From NCBI GenBank assembly GCA_963729445.1, contig CAVSNU010000005.1, forward strand, positions 868,001 to 932,000: 64,000 nt of DNA, given 5' to 3'. Positions 9,427-17,749 of the stretch are shown in pieces. Source of the DNA: JACCZH01 sp963729445 (lineage in GTDB: Bacteria > Chloroflexota > Chloroflexia > Thermomicrobiales > CFX8). The stretch's first letter is position 1. Each line of letters opens with the position of its first letter. The position numbers were made by a program, and so were the translations under genes. The notes below the pieces were generated by a model, which made no database searches, was not told the DNA's origin, and was given only the letters and a program-made list of their open reading frames with translations.

Positions 9427-10134
9427 TTACACGACGATCATGATCTCTTCGAGAGACTTCCTGGTAAGTTCGGGAACGATGCAGCCCGTGGCCGGATAAC
9501 CGACCAGGAGGACGACGAACGGACGCTCATTGCCGGGCCGCTGAAGGAGCTCATTCAAATCATTCATCGGGCTGGGAGCGTGTGTGAGCGTGGCGAGGCC
9601 GGCGCTGTGGAGGGCAGCGATAAGCATGCCTACCGCGATGCCGATTGACTCGCAGGGATAGAAGTGTTTCACGCGTTGCTGGGCGCCGTTGGGGAGATGT
9701 TTGATGCCGAAGTCGAGCTGAAAGGCCACGATCAGACACGAGGCCTCTGTGAAGTGCGGCTTCTGCCAATCCGTCTCCAGCGGGGAGAGTACCTCCAGCC
9801 ATTCGGCACTCAGGCGACGCACGTCGCTCTCGCGCTCCTCTGTTTCAGCCGCGGCCCGGATCCGCGCCTTGACCTCGGGATCCTGGACGACGACAAAGCG
9901 CCAGGGTTGCTGGTTTGCGCCGGACGGCGCGGTGCCGGCGGTGGCTATTGCATTTTGAACGATCTCGATGGGAACCGGATCGGGGGAGAATGTGCGGACA
10001 CTCCGGCGCTTACGCATCATGTCGAGGAACGCTGCCGAGCGTTGCAGGCTCTCTTCGACCGGCAGGCGAGTGTACTCCAGTGGCACGAAACCATTGCCGT
10101 GCTGACTCATCGTCCCGATTCCGTTCATCCTCAT
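9427..10134 (-). CDS. Nitroreductase-family flavoprotein (iodotyrosine-deiodinase-like)
   Basis: 235-residue FMN-binding nitroreductase-fold protein. The FMN phosphate-binding region RKRRSVRTFSPDPVPIEIV and ATAGTAPSGANQQPWRFVVVQ are clear. AALHSAGLATLTHAPSPMNDLNELLQRP and FVVLLVGYPA close the fold. The pattern, with W..VLSPLETDWQKPHFTEASCLIVAF in the middle, is closest to the iodotyrosine deiodinase-like branch, though the substrate cannot be fixed. An internal ATG about 8 codons in (MSQHGNG) is an alternative start. It stands alone, divergent from the DinB-like gene by about 95 bases. Confidence 0.9.
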   Translation of the reverse strand: MRMNGIGTMSQHGNGFVPLEYTRLPVEESLQRSAAFLDMMRKRRSVRTFSPDPVPIEIVQNAIATAGTAPSGANQQPWRFVVVQDPEVKARIRAAAETEERESDVRRLSAEWLEVLSPLETDWQKPHFTEASCLIVAFQLDFGIKHLPNGAQQRVKHFYPCESIGIAVGMLIAALHSAGLATLTHAPSPMNDLNELLQRPGNERPFVVLLVGYPATGCIVPELTRKSLEEIMIVV

Positions 10135-10228
10135 GCGGGCGACGCGTGGCGGAAGGGCTCTTCCTCGCGCCGATGTTCGCCCCCTATACTAAGCGGTCTG
10201 CCTAAGAGAAGACTGAGAGGAGTCATGG

Positions 10229-10891
10229 ATGATTGTCAGGGCGCTTATCGAGCAATGGCCTGACAATGTTGCAATCTACATTCACGAGCTGCCAGGCGTC
10301 ATCGTGGCCGGAGATACAGTAGACGCGGCGCTCGAGCGGCTCCCAGACGGTATCGAGGCCCACCTGAGCTGGCTCGCTTCGCACGGCTTCGACGTGGGGC
10401 CATATGCTGAAGTCGGGATCGAGCTCGCCGAACAACTCGAAGCAACCCACCTGGCTGAGGGACCGCTCTTCGAAGCGGACCGTGAGCCATCCAGCCCCGA
10501 ACAGATTGACAGGACACTGCAAGTTGCCGCGCTCGCCCGGCGCGATCTCGTGGACGTGTATCGCGCCCTCTCCAGCGTCCGGCGAGACGCCCCGCTCTCT
10601 GCCGGCGATTGGTCGGTCGCCGGTCACCTGCGTCATATCGCTGAGGCCGAGGCGTGGTACGCGGATAGTCTGGTGCTTGAGCCATTTGGCGCGTTGCCAC
10701 ATGACCCACTCGAGGCGATGCGGGCGAGTGCGGGTTACACCGACGGCACGTTGCGGGCGCTCAGCCCCGCCGACCGGGCACGGGTGTTCGAACGCGGGAA
10801 TCAGTTGTGGACGGCCAACAAGGTCATGCGCAGGATGGTCGGGCACCTGCGGGAGCACTATCCCTGGGTGCAGGAGCTTGCGCGGCGCTAG
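10229..10891 (+). CDS. HicB-like domain fused to DinB-like domain
   Basis: 220 residues in two parts. Residues 1-60 (IVRALIEQWPDNVAIYIHEL, PGVIVAGDTVDAALERLPDGIEAHL) look like the HicB antitoxin fold. From about residue 100 the protein is a DinB/DUF664-type four-helix bundle (ARRDLVDVYRALSS, WSVAGHLRHIAEAEAWYADSL, VMRRMVGHLREHYPWVQEL) with His residues placed as in metal-binding DinB proteins. The start ATG at 10229 has GAGAGGAG six bases upstream. No HicA toxin is next to it, so a toxin-antitoxin role is not supported. Function is unknown. Confidence 0.75.
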   Translation: MIVRALIEQWPDNVAIYIHELPGVIVAGDTVDAALERLPDGIEAHLSWLASHGFDVGPYAEVGIELAEQLEATHLAEGPLFEADREPSSPEQIDRTLQVAALARRDLVDVYRALSSVRRDAPLSAGDWSVAGHLRHIAEAEAWYADSLVLEPFGALPHDPLEAMRASAGYTDGTLRALSPADRARVFERGNQLWTANKVMRRMVGHLREHYPWVQELARR

Positions 10892-10947
10892 ACGTCTCGC
10901 ATATAGACCTGCGTAACGGTGCGATTGATGGAGCGTTTCCCCTTCCT

Positions 10948-12165
10948 CGTACGGGCGCAATTATGAAATGTACCTGGTTAGTTCGGTAAGAGACCGACAT
11001 AGTGCAGCAACTCCTCCGATCCGGTCTGAAACTGGTCAAGGAAGGTCGCCAGCTGCTGTTGGAGCGTCTCCGGCTGGTCGGCCAGGCGATGATGATGGAC
11101 CAGCGTCTGCTTGGCCCAGCGCCAGAGCTTCTCGATGGGGTTGGTCCAGGGCGCGTAGGTCGGCAACCAGAGCAGGGTGATCTCCAGCCGGGTGGCCGTG
11201 GCCAGCACCTGGGCATGGTGATGCACCGGCCAGTTGTCCCAGGCCAGGAACAGCGTCTGCCGCGGATACTCCCGGCGCAGCTGTGCGAGGAAGGCACACA
11301 GCACCGGCACCCGCATGGTCTGCGCCGTGCACCAGCTGACCCGGCCGGTCTGGTGGTTGAGCGCGCCGCTGTAGCGCTGGTAGCGGTTGCTGCGCAGCGA
11401 CCGGCGCGCCGTCGGTTCCTGGCCGCGCGGCGTGTAACGCGCCGCCAGGGTGGGCTGGCGATAGAGACTCATCTCGTCGGCGTAGAGCAGCACCGTGCGC
11501 TCCGGCTGGCGCTCGGCCTGCTCGGCCACGGCCGCCAGCTGGGCGAGCTTGCGGTCATAGGCGGGGTCCGGGCTGTGGACGGCCAGCCGCCCACGTCGGC
11601 GGCGGAGGCCGAGGCGCACCAGCAACTTGGAGAGGCCCCCCAGGCTAGAGCCCTGCAGGGCGGGCAGCGCGGCGCGCACATCCTGCAAGCGCCAGCGACT
11701 GCGGGCGAGCCCAGCGTGTTCGGGCGCATGATGGAGCAGCTCCACCAGCCCGGCGGCGGCCTCAGGGCGGCAGCCCACGATGGCGCCGGGGCCGCTGCCG
11801 CAGGCCGGACAGGCCGGCGGCCTGATAGCGGTCGAGCCAGCTGTAGAGCGAGTCGGGGTCGCGCGGGCGGTACAGGCCGTGGCGGGCCACGGCGTGGGCA
11901 CTCTGGCCGTCGGCAATCTGCAGGAGCGCGGCGGCCCGTTCCCGGAGGTAGGGCCGCGGGTCGTGGTCGCGCGCGGCCAGCAGCTCCGCGCGTTGGGCGG
12001 CCGTCAGATCCAAGGTGCGACGACGCATGGCTGGCTCCGTTCATGCGCAGAACGATCAGAACCAGCCTAGTATCGCATTACCGAATCGACAAGTTAAACT
12101 TCATCATTGCGCCCCTGCCGGGCCCCCGGGACGTTGAAGAGGGCGCAATGAATTGCGCCCGTACG
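10948..12165. mobile_element. IS630-family insertion sequence
   Basis: About 1.2 kb with one transposase locus on the minus strand. The left end reads CGTACGGGCGCAATTATGAA and contains TTCGGTAA further in. The inverted right end contains GGGCGCAATGATGAAG and TTCGGTAA at matching positions, so imperfect terminal inverted repeats of around 40 bases are present. A second short palindrome (GGGCGCAATGAATTGCGCCC) follows at 12,141-12,160 and may belong to a repeat of the same family. The same end sequence occurs in three gene-free repeats at 45.3, 54.4 and 60.9 kb. The exact ends and the TA duplication expected of this family could not be fixed. Confidence 0.75.
10978..12028 (-). CDS. IS630-family transposase, split by a frameshift
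   Basis: The first frame (ATG 12028 to TGA 11764) encodes the helix-turn-helix part: MRRRTLDLTAAQRAELL and YSWLDRYQAAGLSGLRQRPR. The second frame, from about 11765, holds the DDE catalytic domain: LLYADEMSLYRQPTL (first Asp), LFLAWDNWPVHHH (second Asp) and LLWLPTYAPWTNPIEKLWRW (Glu). Joining them needs a +1 shift at CTG CCG CCC TGA, after which GAG GCC GCC continues as EAAAGLVELLHHAPEHAG. IS630 members often use two frames, so programmed shifting is possible; decay or sequence error are the alternatives. High local GC is evident. Confidence 0.82.
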
Positions 12166-12201
12166 CAACAACTAAAGCGGAATCAGGACAGGAGACGGCC
12201 A

Positions 12202-12260
12202 GCCTGAGTGGACATCCTGAGTGCCCGTCAGCCTGAGTGGACACCCTGAGTGCCCATCAC
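12202..12260. repeat. Two tandem copies of a ~29-base CCTGAGTG unit
   Basis: The unit CAGCCTGAGTGGACAYCCTG followed by AGTGCCCRT occurs twice in a row. It lies in the gene-free stretch between the IS630 element and the next promoter. Confidence 0.6.
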
Positions 12261-12292
12261 CCTGCGTGCATTGGCAGTAGTCATGAGCCCAT

Positions 12293-12377
12293 TAGTCATC
12301 CTGACGCAAGGAAGGATCTCTGAGTCAATCGCCCGGGGTGGCAAGAGAGAGATCCTTCGCTTGCGCTCAGGATGACT
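12293..12377. repeat. GTCATCCTGA palindromic repeat, copy 2
   Basis: Left arm TAGTCATCCTGACGCAAGGA and right arm TCGCTTGCGCTCAGGATGAC enclose a short spacer. It is nearly identical in its arms to the copy at 9,225. It could form a long hairpin if transcribed. Confidence 0.85.
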
Positions 12378-12420
12378 GATAAACGCTCGGGGTGACTGGT
12401 TAGGCGCTCGGGTGACTTAT

Positions 12421-12531
12421 GAGCTCAGGATGACTGATGAACGCTCAGGATGACTGATGAACGCTCAGGATGACGCTCAAGCACAGGATGACGCTCAAGC
12501 ACAGGATGACGATCAAACTCAGGATGACTAA
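12421..12531. repeat. Degenerate tandem repeats of the right arm (GCTCAGGATGACTGATGAAC)
   Basis: Five to six short units of about 20 bases carrying CTCAGGATGAC or CACAGGATGAC follow palindrome copy 2. They appear to be serial duplications of its right arm. Units vary in length and there are no unique spacers, so this is not a CRISPR array. Confidence 0.7.
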
Positions 12532-12692
12532 CAAGCCTGGATGACCGTCAAGGCTGCGGAGCCTGCTATCAGCCAACTTCCCTCGGCCTCCTCGATGACC
12601 CGCCGAGTTTCCATAACGCTTACTAATTGCTCATTGACGCACCACGGCGGCACAATTCGTGCCGCATTTATGTGCCAATTCTTAGCAACCTA

Positions 12693-12721
12693 TTGACAAT
12701 TCTCAATATTGATCATAATAT
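12693..12721 (+). promoter_or_regulatory. Strong sigma-70-type promoter for the ABC exporter operon
   Basis: TTGACA at 12693-12698 and TAATAT at 12716-12721 are separated by exactly 17 bases, in an AT-rich patch unlike the flanks. The spacer contains the palindromes CAATATTG and TGATCA, which could be a repressor site. The first gene downstream starts at 12802. Confidence 0.7.
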
Positions 12722-12801
12722 CCGGGTAACAAGAGGCTGATTTGCTAGCGAGCCGGTCAGTCAATGGTGATCAGGTCGTAACAGTATCGAAGGAGATTAC
12801 A

Positions 12802-13020
12802 ATGCAGACTCAGCCCTTCATGATCGACCACCTCAACGAGTACCGCCGCGCGGACCTGTACGCCGCGTCGGTCGACGTGCACTGCGAACGACGACCGGGG
12901 CGACCTGGTCCCGTAGGCCGTCTGATCGCGCGGCTCAGTGCGTGGGCGAGCCAGCTGCAACCCGTGGCCTGGCATCGAAGTGCGGCCGGCAGCGGCGCAA
13001 CGGCAGTCACCGGCCGGTAG
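12802..13020 (+). CDS. Small hypothetical protein at the head of the ABC operon
   Basis: 72 residues, starting MQTQPFMIDHLNEYRRADLY, with GAAGGAG upstream of ATG at 12802. A basic middle (CERRPGRPGPVGRLIARLSA) and a Trp-containing tail follow. It sits between the strong promoter and the ABC ATPase, 31 bases before the latter. I do not recognise a family. A leader peptide or a small accessory protein is possible. An in-frame upstream ATG at 12742 is less likely since it lacks a good ribosome site. Confidence 0.6.
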   Translation: MQTQPFMIDHLNEYRRADLYAASVDVHCERRPGRPGPVGRLIARLSAWASQLQPVAWHRSAAGSGATAVTGR

Positions 13021-13051
13021 ACGATTCGAGATTCTGTAGGAAAGGTGTCGT

Positions 13052-14044
13052 ATGCGCGAGCGACAGACCCCGGCGATTGAGGCTCGTCACCTGCACCGCA
13101 CGTTTGAGGCGAACCGGAACCTCTTCGGGAAGGGCAAGCGGATCACCGCGGTTGAGGATGTCAGTCTGAGCGTCGAGCCTGGCACCATCTACGGGCTGCT
13201 CGGGCCGAACGGCGCGGGGAAGACCACAACCATCAAGATGCTCTCGACCCTGCTGGTGCCGACCTCGGGTCAGGCTCTCGTCGCCGGTTACGATGTTGCC
13301 ACCCAGGAGCGGGAGGTGCGCAGGCGGCTCGGCGTCGTCCTGGGTGGCGACCGCGGCCTCTACGGCAAGCTCACCGCGCGCGACAATCTCACCTACTTCG
13401 GCCATCTCTACGGCATGCCCAGACACACCATCGCGAAACGGGTCGATGAGATGCTGGAGATGGTCGATCTCGATCATCGTGCCGGTCACCGGGTCGAGGG
13501 GTTCTCGCGCGGCATGAAGCAGCGGGTGCACCTGGCAAAGGCGCTGTTACACAACCCGCCCGTCATCTTCCTCGATGAGCCGTCGATCGGGCTCGACCCT
13601 GCCGCGGCGGTAACGATTCGCAGCGTGATCGCCGGGCTGGTCCCGGCGCACACCGTTCTGTTGACGACTCACTATCTGCACGAGGCGGACGAGCTCTGCT
13701 CCCGCATCGCGATCATCGATAAAGGCCGGATCCTCGTCGAAGACACCCCCGACGGGATCAAGCGCCGCGTCGGCGGCGAGCAGCGCTACATCGTCAGTGT
13801 CCGCGGTCACCACAACGGCGTGGTGACCGATGATCTGCGCCGCTTGCCGTCGGTTCGGGCTGTTGAATCCGTGCAGACCGGTATCAACGAGACCACCTTC
13901 ACGATGCGTTGCGATCAACACGGCTCGGTCCTGGACGAGGCAGTGCGTGTGCTTCAGGCACAGGATGTCAGGATCGAGTCGATCCAGGCGGTCGCACCGA
14001 CACTGGAAGATGCTTTCCTGGCGTTAACGAACGGGGCGGGGTAG
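13052..14044 (+). CDS. ABC transporter ATP-binding protein (DrrA-like exporter)
   Basis: 330 residues. Walker A GLLGPNGAGKTTTIK, Q-loop region RLGVVLGGDRGLYGKLTARD, signature FSRGMKQRVHLAKALL, Walker B PVIFLDEPSIGLDP and switch His in LLTTHYLHEADEL are all present. A C-terminal extension after about residue 240 is typical of the DrrA/NodI group of type ABC-2 exporters. It is followed by two permease genes with overlapping ends, so one complex is expected: ATPase dimer with two membrane subunits exporting a drug, lipid or glycan. The substrate is unknown. Confidence 0.93.
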   Translation: MRERQTPAIEARHLHRTFEANRNLFGKGKRITAVEDVSLSVEPGTIYGLLGPNGAGKTTTIKMLSTLLVPTSGQALVAGYDVATQEREVRRRLGVVLGGDRGLYGKLTARDNLTYFGHLYGMPRHTIAKRVDEMLEMVDLDHRAGHRVEGFSRGMKQRVHLAKALLHNPPVIFLDEPSIGLDPAAAVTIRSVIAGLVPAHTVLLTTHYLHEADELCSRIAIIDKGRILVEDTPDGIKRRVGGEQRYIVSVRGHHNGVVTDDLRRLPSVRAVESVQTGINETTFTMRCDQHGSVLDEAVRVLQAQDVRIESIQAVAPTLEDAFLALTNGAG

Positions 14045-14886
14045 TGCAGCGAGCGGACTCCACTCCCGCGGTCTCCAGCGGTCCCATCGCAAGTTTCGTC
14101 GCCGTTCTGCTGGCGAGTGCCTGGGCGGAGATCCAGCGCACGCGCGCCTACACCATCGAGATCATTCGCTGGCCGCTCTACCCGGTACTCTATTACGCGC
14201 TGTTACTCCTGACCTATCGGGCCTCCGGGCGGACAGTGGTCGACGGGGTGAGCGTCGAGGGATTTCTGTTCGTTGGGACGATCGGCGTGATGCTGTGGGG
14301 CTCGACGATCTGGTCAGGCGGGTACGCGATCGAGACCGAGCGCACGGAAGGCACCATTAACGCGCTCTTTCTCACCCCGGCCAGCCGGGCGGCGGTCGTC
14401 TTCGGCCACGGCGTCGGGTCCTTCGCGATCTTCGTCGCCCCGGCACTGGCAGTGCTCGCCGTGCTGGCGGCCGCAACCGGTGCAACGTTCGACATCCAGA
14501 GTCCCGTCGCGGTGCTGCTTTCCTTCCTGGCACTGGCACTTGGCGCGTTGGCGTTAGGCCACGCGCTCTCGGGGGCGTTCATTCTGACCCGCCGGGCGAA
14601 CATGTGGGCCAACTTTTTGCAGAGCCCGATCTACTTGCTGAGTGGGATGGTCGTGCCGGTGTCGGCGTTACCCGACTGGTTGGGCTGGTTCGCGGCCGTT
14701 TTCCCGATGAGCGCAGGTATGAACGCCCTGCGCCACTCTCTGCTGGCAGGTGCAGGTCTGGGGGACATCACCGGGGCGCTGGTGCGCTTCACGCTGTCGT
14801 CGCTTGCGCTGCTGGTTATCGGAACGTTGTTGTTGCGGAGGGTAGAGCATGTCGCGAAGCGCGGTGGCCAGTTCGATCTCGACTGA
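14044..14886 (+). CDS. ABC-2 type permease, first subunit
   Basis: 280 residues from GTG at 14044, which overlaps the TAG of the ATPase gene (TAGTG), so translational coupling is likely. About six hydrophobic segments are visible, for example LYPVLYYALLLLTY, LFVGTIGVMLWGSTIW, APALAVLAVLAA and LALLVIGTLLL, with the ABC-2 signature ETERTEGTINALFLTPASR in between and SPIYLLSGMVVPVSALPDWL near the end. It is the partner of the ATPase upstream and the second permease, which overlaps it by 38 bases. Confidence 0.9.
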   Translation: MQRADSTPAVSSGPIASFVAVLLASAWAEIQRTRAYTIEIIRWPLYPVLYYALLLLTYRASGRTVVDGVSVEGFLFVGTIGVMLWGSTIWSGGYAIETERTEGTINALFLTPASRAAVVFGHGVGSFAIFVAPALAVLAVLAAATGATFDIQSPVAVLLSFLALALGALALGHALSGAFILTRRANMWANFLQSPIYLLSGMVVPVSALPDWLGWFAAVFPMSAGMNALRHSLLAGAGLGDITGALVRFTLSSLALLVIGTLLLRRVEHVAKRGGQFDLD

Positions 14887-15661
14887 GTTCCAGGCTGCCT
14901 GGGCCGCCTGGATCACGATGTTCAAGGAGCGCTTCTACCTGTACGGGCGCAGCTATGCGTTCGACTGGATGCTGCGCCCCGTCTTCGACCTCTCGATCGC
15001 GGCGCTCATTTACGCGGGAGGGCGCAAGGAGCTCATTCCCTACGTGATCGTTGCTCTGGCGGCCAACTCCTTCCTGTTTAGCGCCGTTTACTGGGTCGGT
15101 GAGATTCTGGACCGTGAGCGTTTGCGTGGCACGCTGGTGTCGCTCTTCCTGGCGCCCTGTTCGCGGATAAGCTGGATGGCCGGCTATGCCGGCGCTGCCG
15201 TCGCTGAGACCCTGATCCGCACGGCGATCATGTTGCTGGCTGGTTACGTCCTGTTTGATGTCACCCTCGATCCCAACATCACGACGCTGGCAGTTGTCTT
15301 TCCGCTGTACCTCCTGTCGTTGAGCGGCATCGCACTGACACTGAGCGGAATTGGGCTCGTGCTCAAACGCGCGAATGCACTCTCCAACCTGGTGAGTCCC
15401 TTCTTCATCCTGCTGGGCGGCGTGTATTACCCCGTGGCCGAGCTGCCAGACTGGCTGAGGATCCCGGCACGCCTGCTGCCGCTCGGCTACGGGATGGAGT
15501 CGATCACGGCGGCGACGCTAGAGCGGGCAACGCTGAGCCATGTTCAAAGCTCGGCGTTGCCCCTGGCTGCCTTCGCACTCGTCTCTCCTATTGTGGGGAT
15601 ATTGGCGTTCAATGCGCTGGAGCACCTTGTCCGCCGGCGTGGCGAGATTGATCTGTACTAG
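14849..15661 (+). CDS. ABC-2 type permease, second subunit
   Basis: 270 residues with six predicted membrane spans (VIVALAANSFLFSAVYWVG, AAVAETLIRTAIMLLAGYVL, TTLAVVFPLYLLSLSGIAL, LVSPFFILLGGVYYPVAEL). The block LDRERLRGTLVSLFLAPCSRI corresponds to the ABC-2 motif of the first subunit. The gene starts inside the end of the preceding permease gene, and the MFS gene follows after seven bases. Confidence 0.9.
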   Translation: MSRSAVASSISTEFQAAWAAWITMFKERFYLYGRSYAFDWMLRPVFDLSIAALIYAGGRKELIPYVIVALAANSFLFSAVYWVGEILDRERLRGTLVSLFLAPCSRISWMAGYAGAAVAETLIRTAIMLLAGYVLFDVTLDPNITTLAVVFPLYLLSLSGIALTLSGIGLVLKRANALSNLVSPFFILLGGVYYPVAELPDWLRIPARLLPLGYGMESITAATLERATLSHVQSSALPLAAFALVSPIVGILAFNALEHLVRRRGEIDLY

Positions 15662-15668
15662 GAGACGT

Positions 15669-16916
15669 ATGACTGCCAGGCACGCTCGGTTGCCGCTCTT
15701 CGCCCTGTTCGCGGCCAATTCGGTTTCCATGATCGGCAACGTGATGTCGATGGTGGCGGTACCCTGGTTCGTCCTCCAGACCACCGGCAGCGCCAGCAAG
15801 ACCGGCCTCGCGGCATTTGCCACGGCACTACCGCTCGTTATCGCCGGCATCTTTGGTGGGGCGATCGTCGACCGCCTGGGCTTCAAGCGTATGAGTATGG
15901 TCTCCGACCTTGCGAGCGGTGCGATGGTGGCCCTGATTCCGCTCATACACCTGACGGTGGGCATCCAGCTTTGGCAGCTGCTGACGCTCGTGTTTCTCGG
16001 TGCGCTGCTTGACACGCCCGGCGTTACGGCGAGACGCGCCCTGCTTCCCGATCTGGCCGAACAGGCAGGCATGCGATTGGAGCGGGCCAACGGCATTCAT
16101 GGCTCGATCGGGCGATTCGCGTTCCTGCTTGGTCCACCCCTTGCCGGATTGCTGATCGTGGCCCTGGGTGCAAGTAACGTGTTGTGGCTGAATGCAGGCA
16201 CGTTCCTCATTTCGGCCGCGCTTGTAGGCTCGCTGATCCCGCAGGTGCGGCATGTTGTAGACGACGGCGACGCCGAGGGCTACTTCCAGGATTTGAGAGC
16301 GGGCTTTCAGTACATCCGGTCCGATCGGTTGATCTCGTCCCTCATCTGCGCCGTCGCGGTGACGAACTTTCTCGACGCGCTCAGTGTCGTCGTCTGGCCG
16401 GTTCTGGCAGACAGGTATTACGGTGGCAGCTCTCTGGCCCTGGGACTGATGCTGGCTGGTTTAGGGGTGGGTGCAGTGGTGAGCGGAATTGCTTTCGGCG
16501 CGATCGGTCATCGCCTGCCACGCCGCGCCACGTTCTTGACGGGGTTCGTTGTTGCGGCACTCCCGATGCTATTCATCGCGTTGTTTCCACCGCTGTGGGC
16601 TGTGATTGGGCTACGGATCGCGCAGGGAATCGGCGCCGGTCCACTCAACCCGATCCTCGATACCGTGTTTCAGGAGCGAGTCCCGGCCAGGATGCGCGGC
16701 AGGGTGCTTGGCCTGGTCACCTCCATCGCCTGGATCGCCATGCCTCTCGGCTCGCTCCTGTCCGGTTACTTGATCGAGTGGGCCAGCATGCAGGTTGCGA
16801 TCATCGCCATTGCCGCTGCGTATATTGCGACCACGCTGGGAATGGTCCTCATTCCGGCGCTACACCAGATGGATCGCGCGGAGCCCCTGCCGGTCGCTTC
16901 TGAACGCGTTGCTTGA
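15669..16916 (+). CDS. Major facilitator superfamily transporter
   Basis: 415 residues from ATG at 15669, preceded by GGAG. Twelve hydrophobic segments are apparent, beginning RLPLFALFAANSVSMIGNVM. The cytoplasmic loop GGAIVDRLGFKRMSMVSDL matches the MFS motif A, and a second copy is IGHRLPRRATFLTG. It resembles the EntS/multidrug DHA3 subfamily with the large-scale pattern RRALLPDLAEQAGMRLERANGIHG. It lies in the same direction right behind the ABC exporter genes and could be in that operon. Substrate unknown. An open extension upstream to 15540 overlaps the permease and is unlikely to be used. Confidence 0.9.
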   Translation: MTARHARLPLFALFAANSVSMIGNVMSMVAVPWFVLQTTGSASKTGLAAFATALPLVIAGIFGGAIVDRLGFKRMSMVSDLASGAMVALIPLIHLTVGIQLWQLLTLVFLGALLDTPGVTARRALLPDLAEQAGMRLERANGIHGSIGRFAFLLGPPLAGLLIVALGASNVLWLNAGTFLISAALVGSLIPQVRHVVDDGDAEGYFQDLRAGFQYIRSDRLISSLICAVAVTNFLDALSVVVWPVLADRYYGGSSLALGLMLAGLGVGAVVSGIAFGAIGHRLPRRATFLTGFVVAALPMLFIALFPPLWAVIGLRIAQGIGAGPLNPILDTVFQERVPARMRGRVLGLVTSIAWIAMPLGSLLSGYLIEWASMQVAIIAIAAAYIATTLGMVLIPALHQMDRAEPLPVASERVA

Positions 16917-16970
16917 GCGGATGTTACCCTTACCCTTCGTAATAGTCGCGACGCACGGAGGAACAACGTC

Positions 16971-17219
16971 TTGGCAACCCGCATGATTCGTATGTACGCC
17001 ACCGCCTGGTGCGGTGACTGTTCGCGAGCAAAGCGCTTTTTTGAGACCAACGGCATCGTCTACGAGTACATCGATATCAACGACGATCCCGCGGGCGCGC
17101 GGATCGTTGAGCAGGCAAACAACGGTAACCGCAGTGTCCCGACGATCATCTTCCCGGACGGCAGCATGCTCGTCGAACCGTCCAACCAGGAGCTTGCCTC
17201 AAAACTTGATGTCACATAA
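16971..17219 (+). CDS. Glutaredoxin/mycoredoxin-like protein
   Basis: 82 residues of thioredoxin fold: MYATAWCGDCSRAKRFF carries the CxxC redox pair, and SVPTIIFPDGSMLVEPSNQEL the cis-Pro loop (VPT). The CGDC motif with WCGDC context is close to mycoredoxin-like proteins. Start TTG at 16971 has GGAGG about eight bases upstream; ATG at 16983 is the alternative. Both active-site positions are ordinary Cys codons, unlike the two peroxiredoxins elsewhere in this window. Confidence 0.88.
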   Translation: MATRMIRMYATAWCGDCSRAKRFFETNGIVYEYIDINDDPAGARIVEQANNGNRSVPTIIFPDGSMLVEPSNQELASKLDVT

Positions 17220-17388
17220 TCGGAGAAGATGCGGGCTGGTGACTGTCCCGGCCGCGCTAGATCTACGGTTCGTTTGTGCGGGCATTCCTGTGTATCCTAA
17301 GTAGTCGTAACGAGCCGGCATAGCCGCGTTCGGGCGAGGAAGCGGATGAAGTCTGGGCTTCCAGGGAACACTTCTAGGAGAAGATATC

Positions 17389-17640
17389 TTGGCCGATCGT
17401 AAGCGGTTTCCTCTCATTATCAAGTACAACTACGTATCCGAGCTTGTGCGCTGCCAGCTGTGCGCAACCCACACGAGCATCGAGGTTGGCCCCGAGCTCT
17501 TCAGGGAGAATGGCGGGCCGGTCTGCCACGATTGCGGCGCGCTCTACGCTCCCGAGCTGATCGAGGTGCTTCCACAGGCCCAACGCCTCTATACCGAGGC
17601 ATGTGGCTTGCTCTGGTCGCGCGAACGACACCTGGATTAG
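17389..17640 (+). CDS. Small zinc-ribbon-like hypothetical protein
   Basis: 83 residues with two CxxC knuckles, CQLC and CHDC, about 24 residues apart (RCQLCATHTSIEVG and PVCHDCGALYAPEL), as in zinc ribbons. Start is TTG at 17389, with AGGAG about nine bases upstream. No catalytic motif is seen. It is isolated between the glutaredoxin and a repeat. Confidence 0.6.
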   Translation: MADRKRFPLIIKYNYVSELVRCQLCATHTSIEVGPELFRENGGPVCHDCGALYAPELIEVLPQAQRLYTEACGLLWSRERHLD

Positions 17641-17749
17641 CTCTTCGAAGACCGGCGCTCGATCTCCCTCCCTTGCGCAGGGAGGGTTCGCCTTGCATCA
17701 ACGAAAACGGCATTACGGCGGCATTTTGAGTCACCCTGAGCGCCTTGAG

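Noticed and set aside
11002..12207. 401-codon plus-strand frame over the IS630 element
   Set aside because: Antisense shadow of the transposase; no homology.
12421..12531. CRISPR array
   Set aside because: Units differ in length and sequence, and no unique spacers separate them; they are duplicated arms of a palindromic repeat.
16971..17219. Third selenoprotein candidate (glutaredoxin)
   Set aside because: Both active-site positions are normal Cys codons (CGDC) and there is no in-frame UGA.
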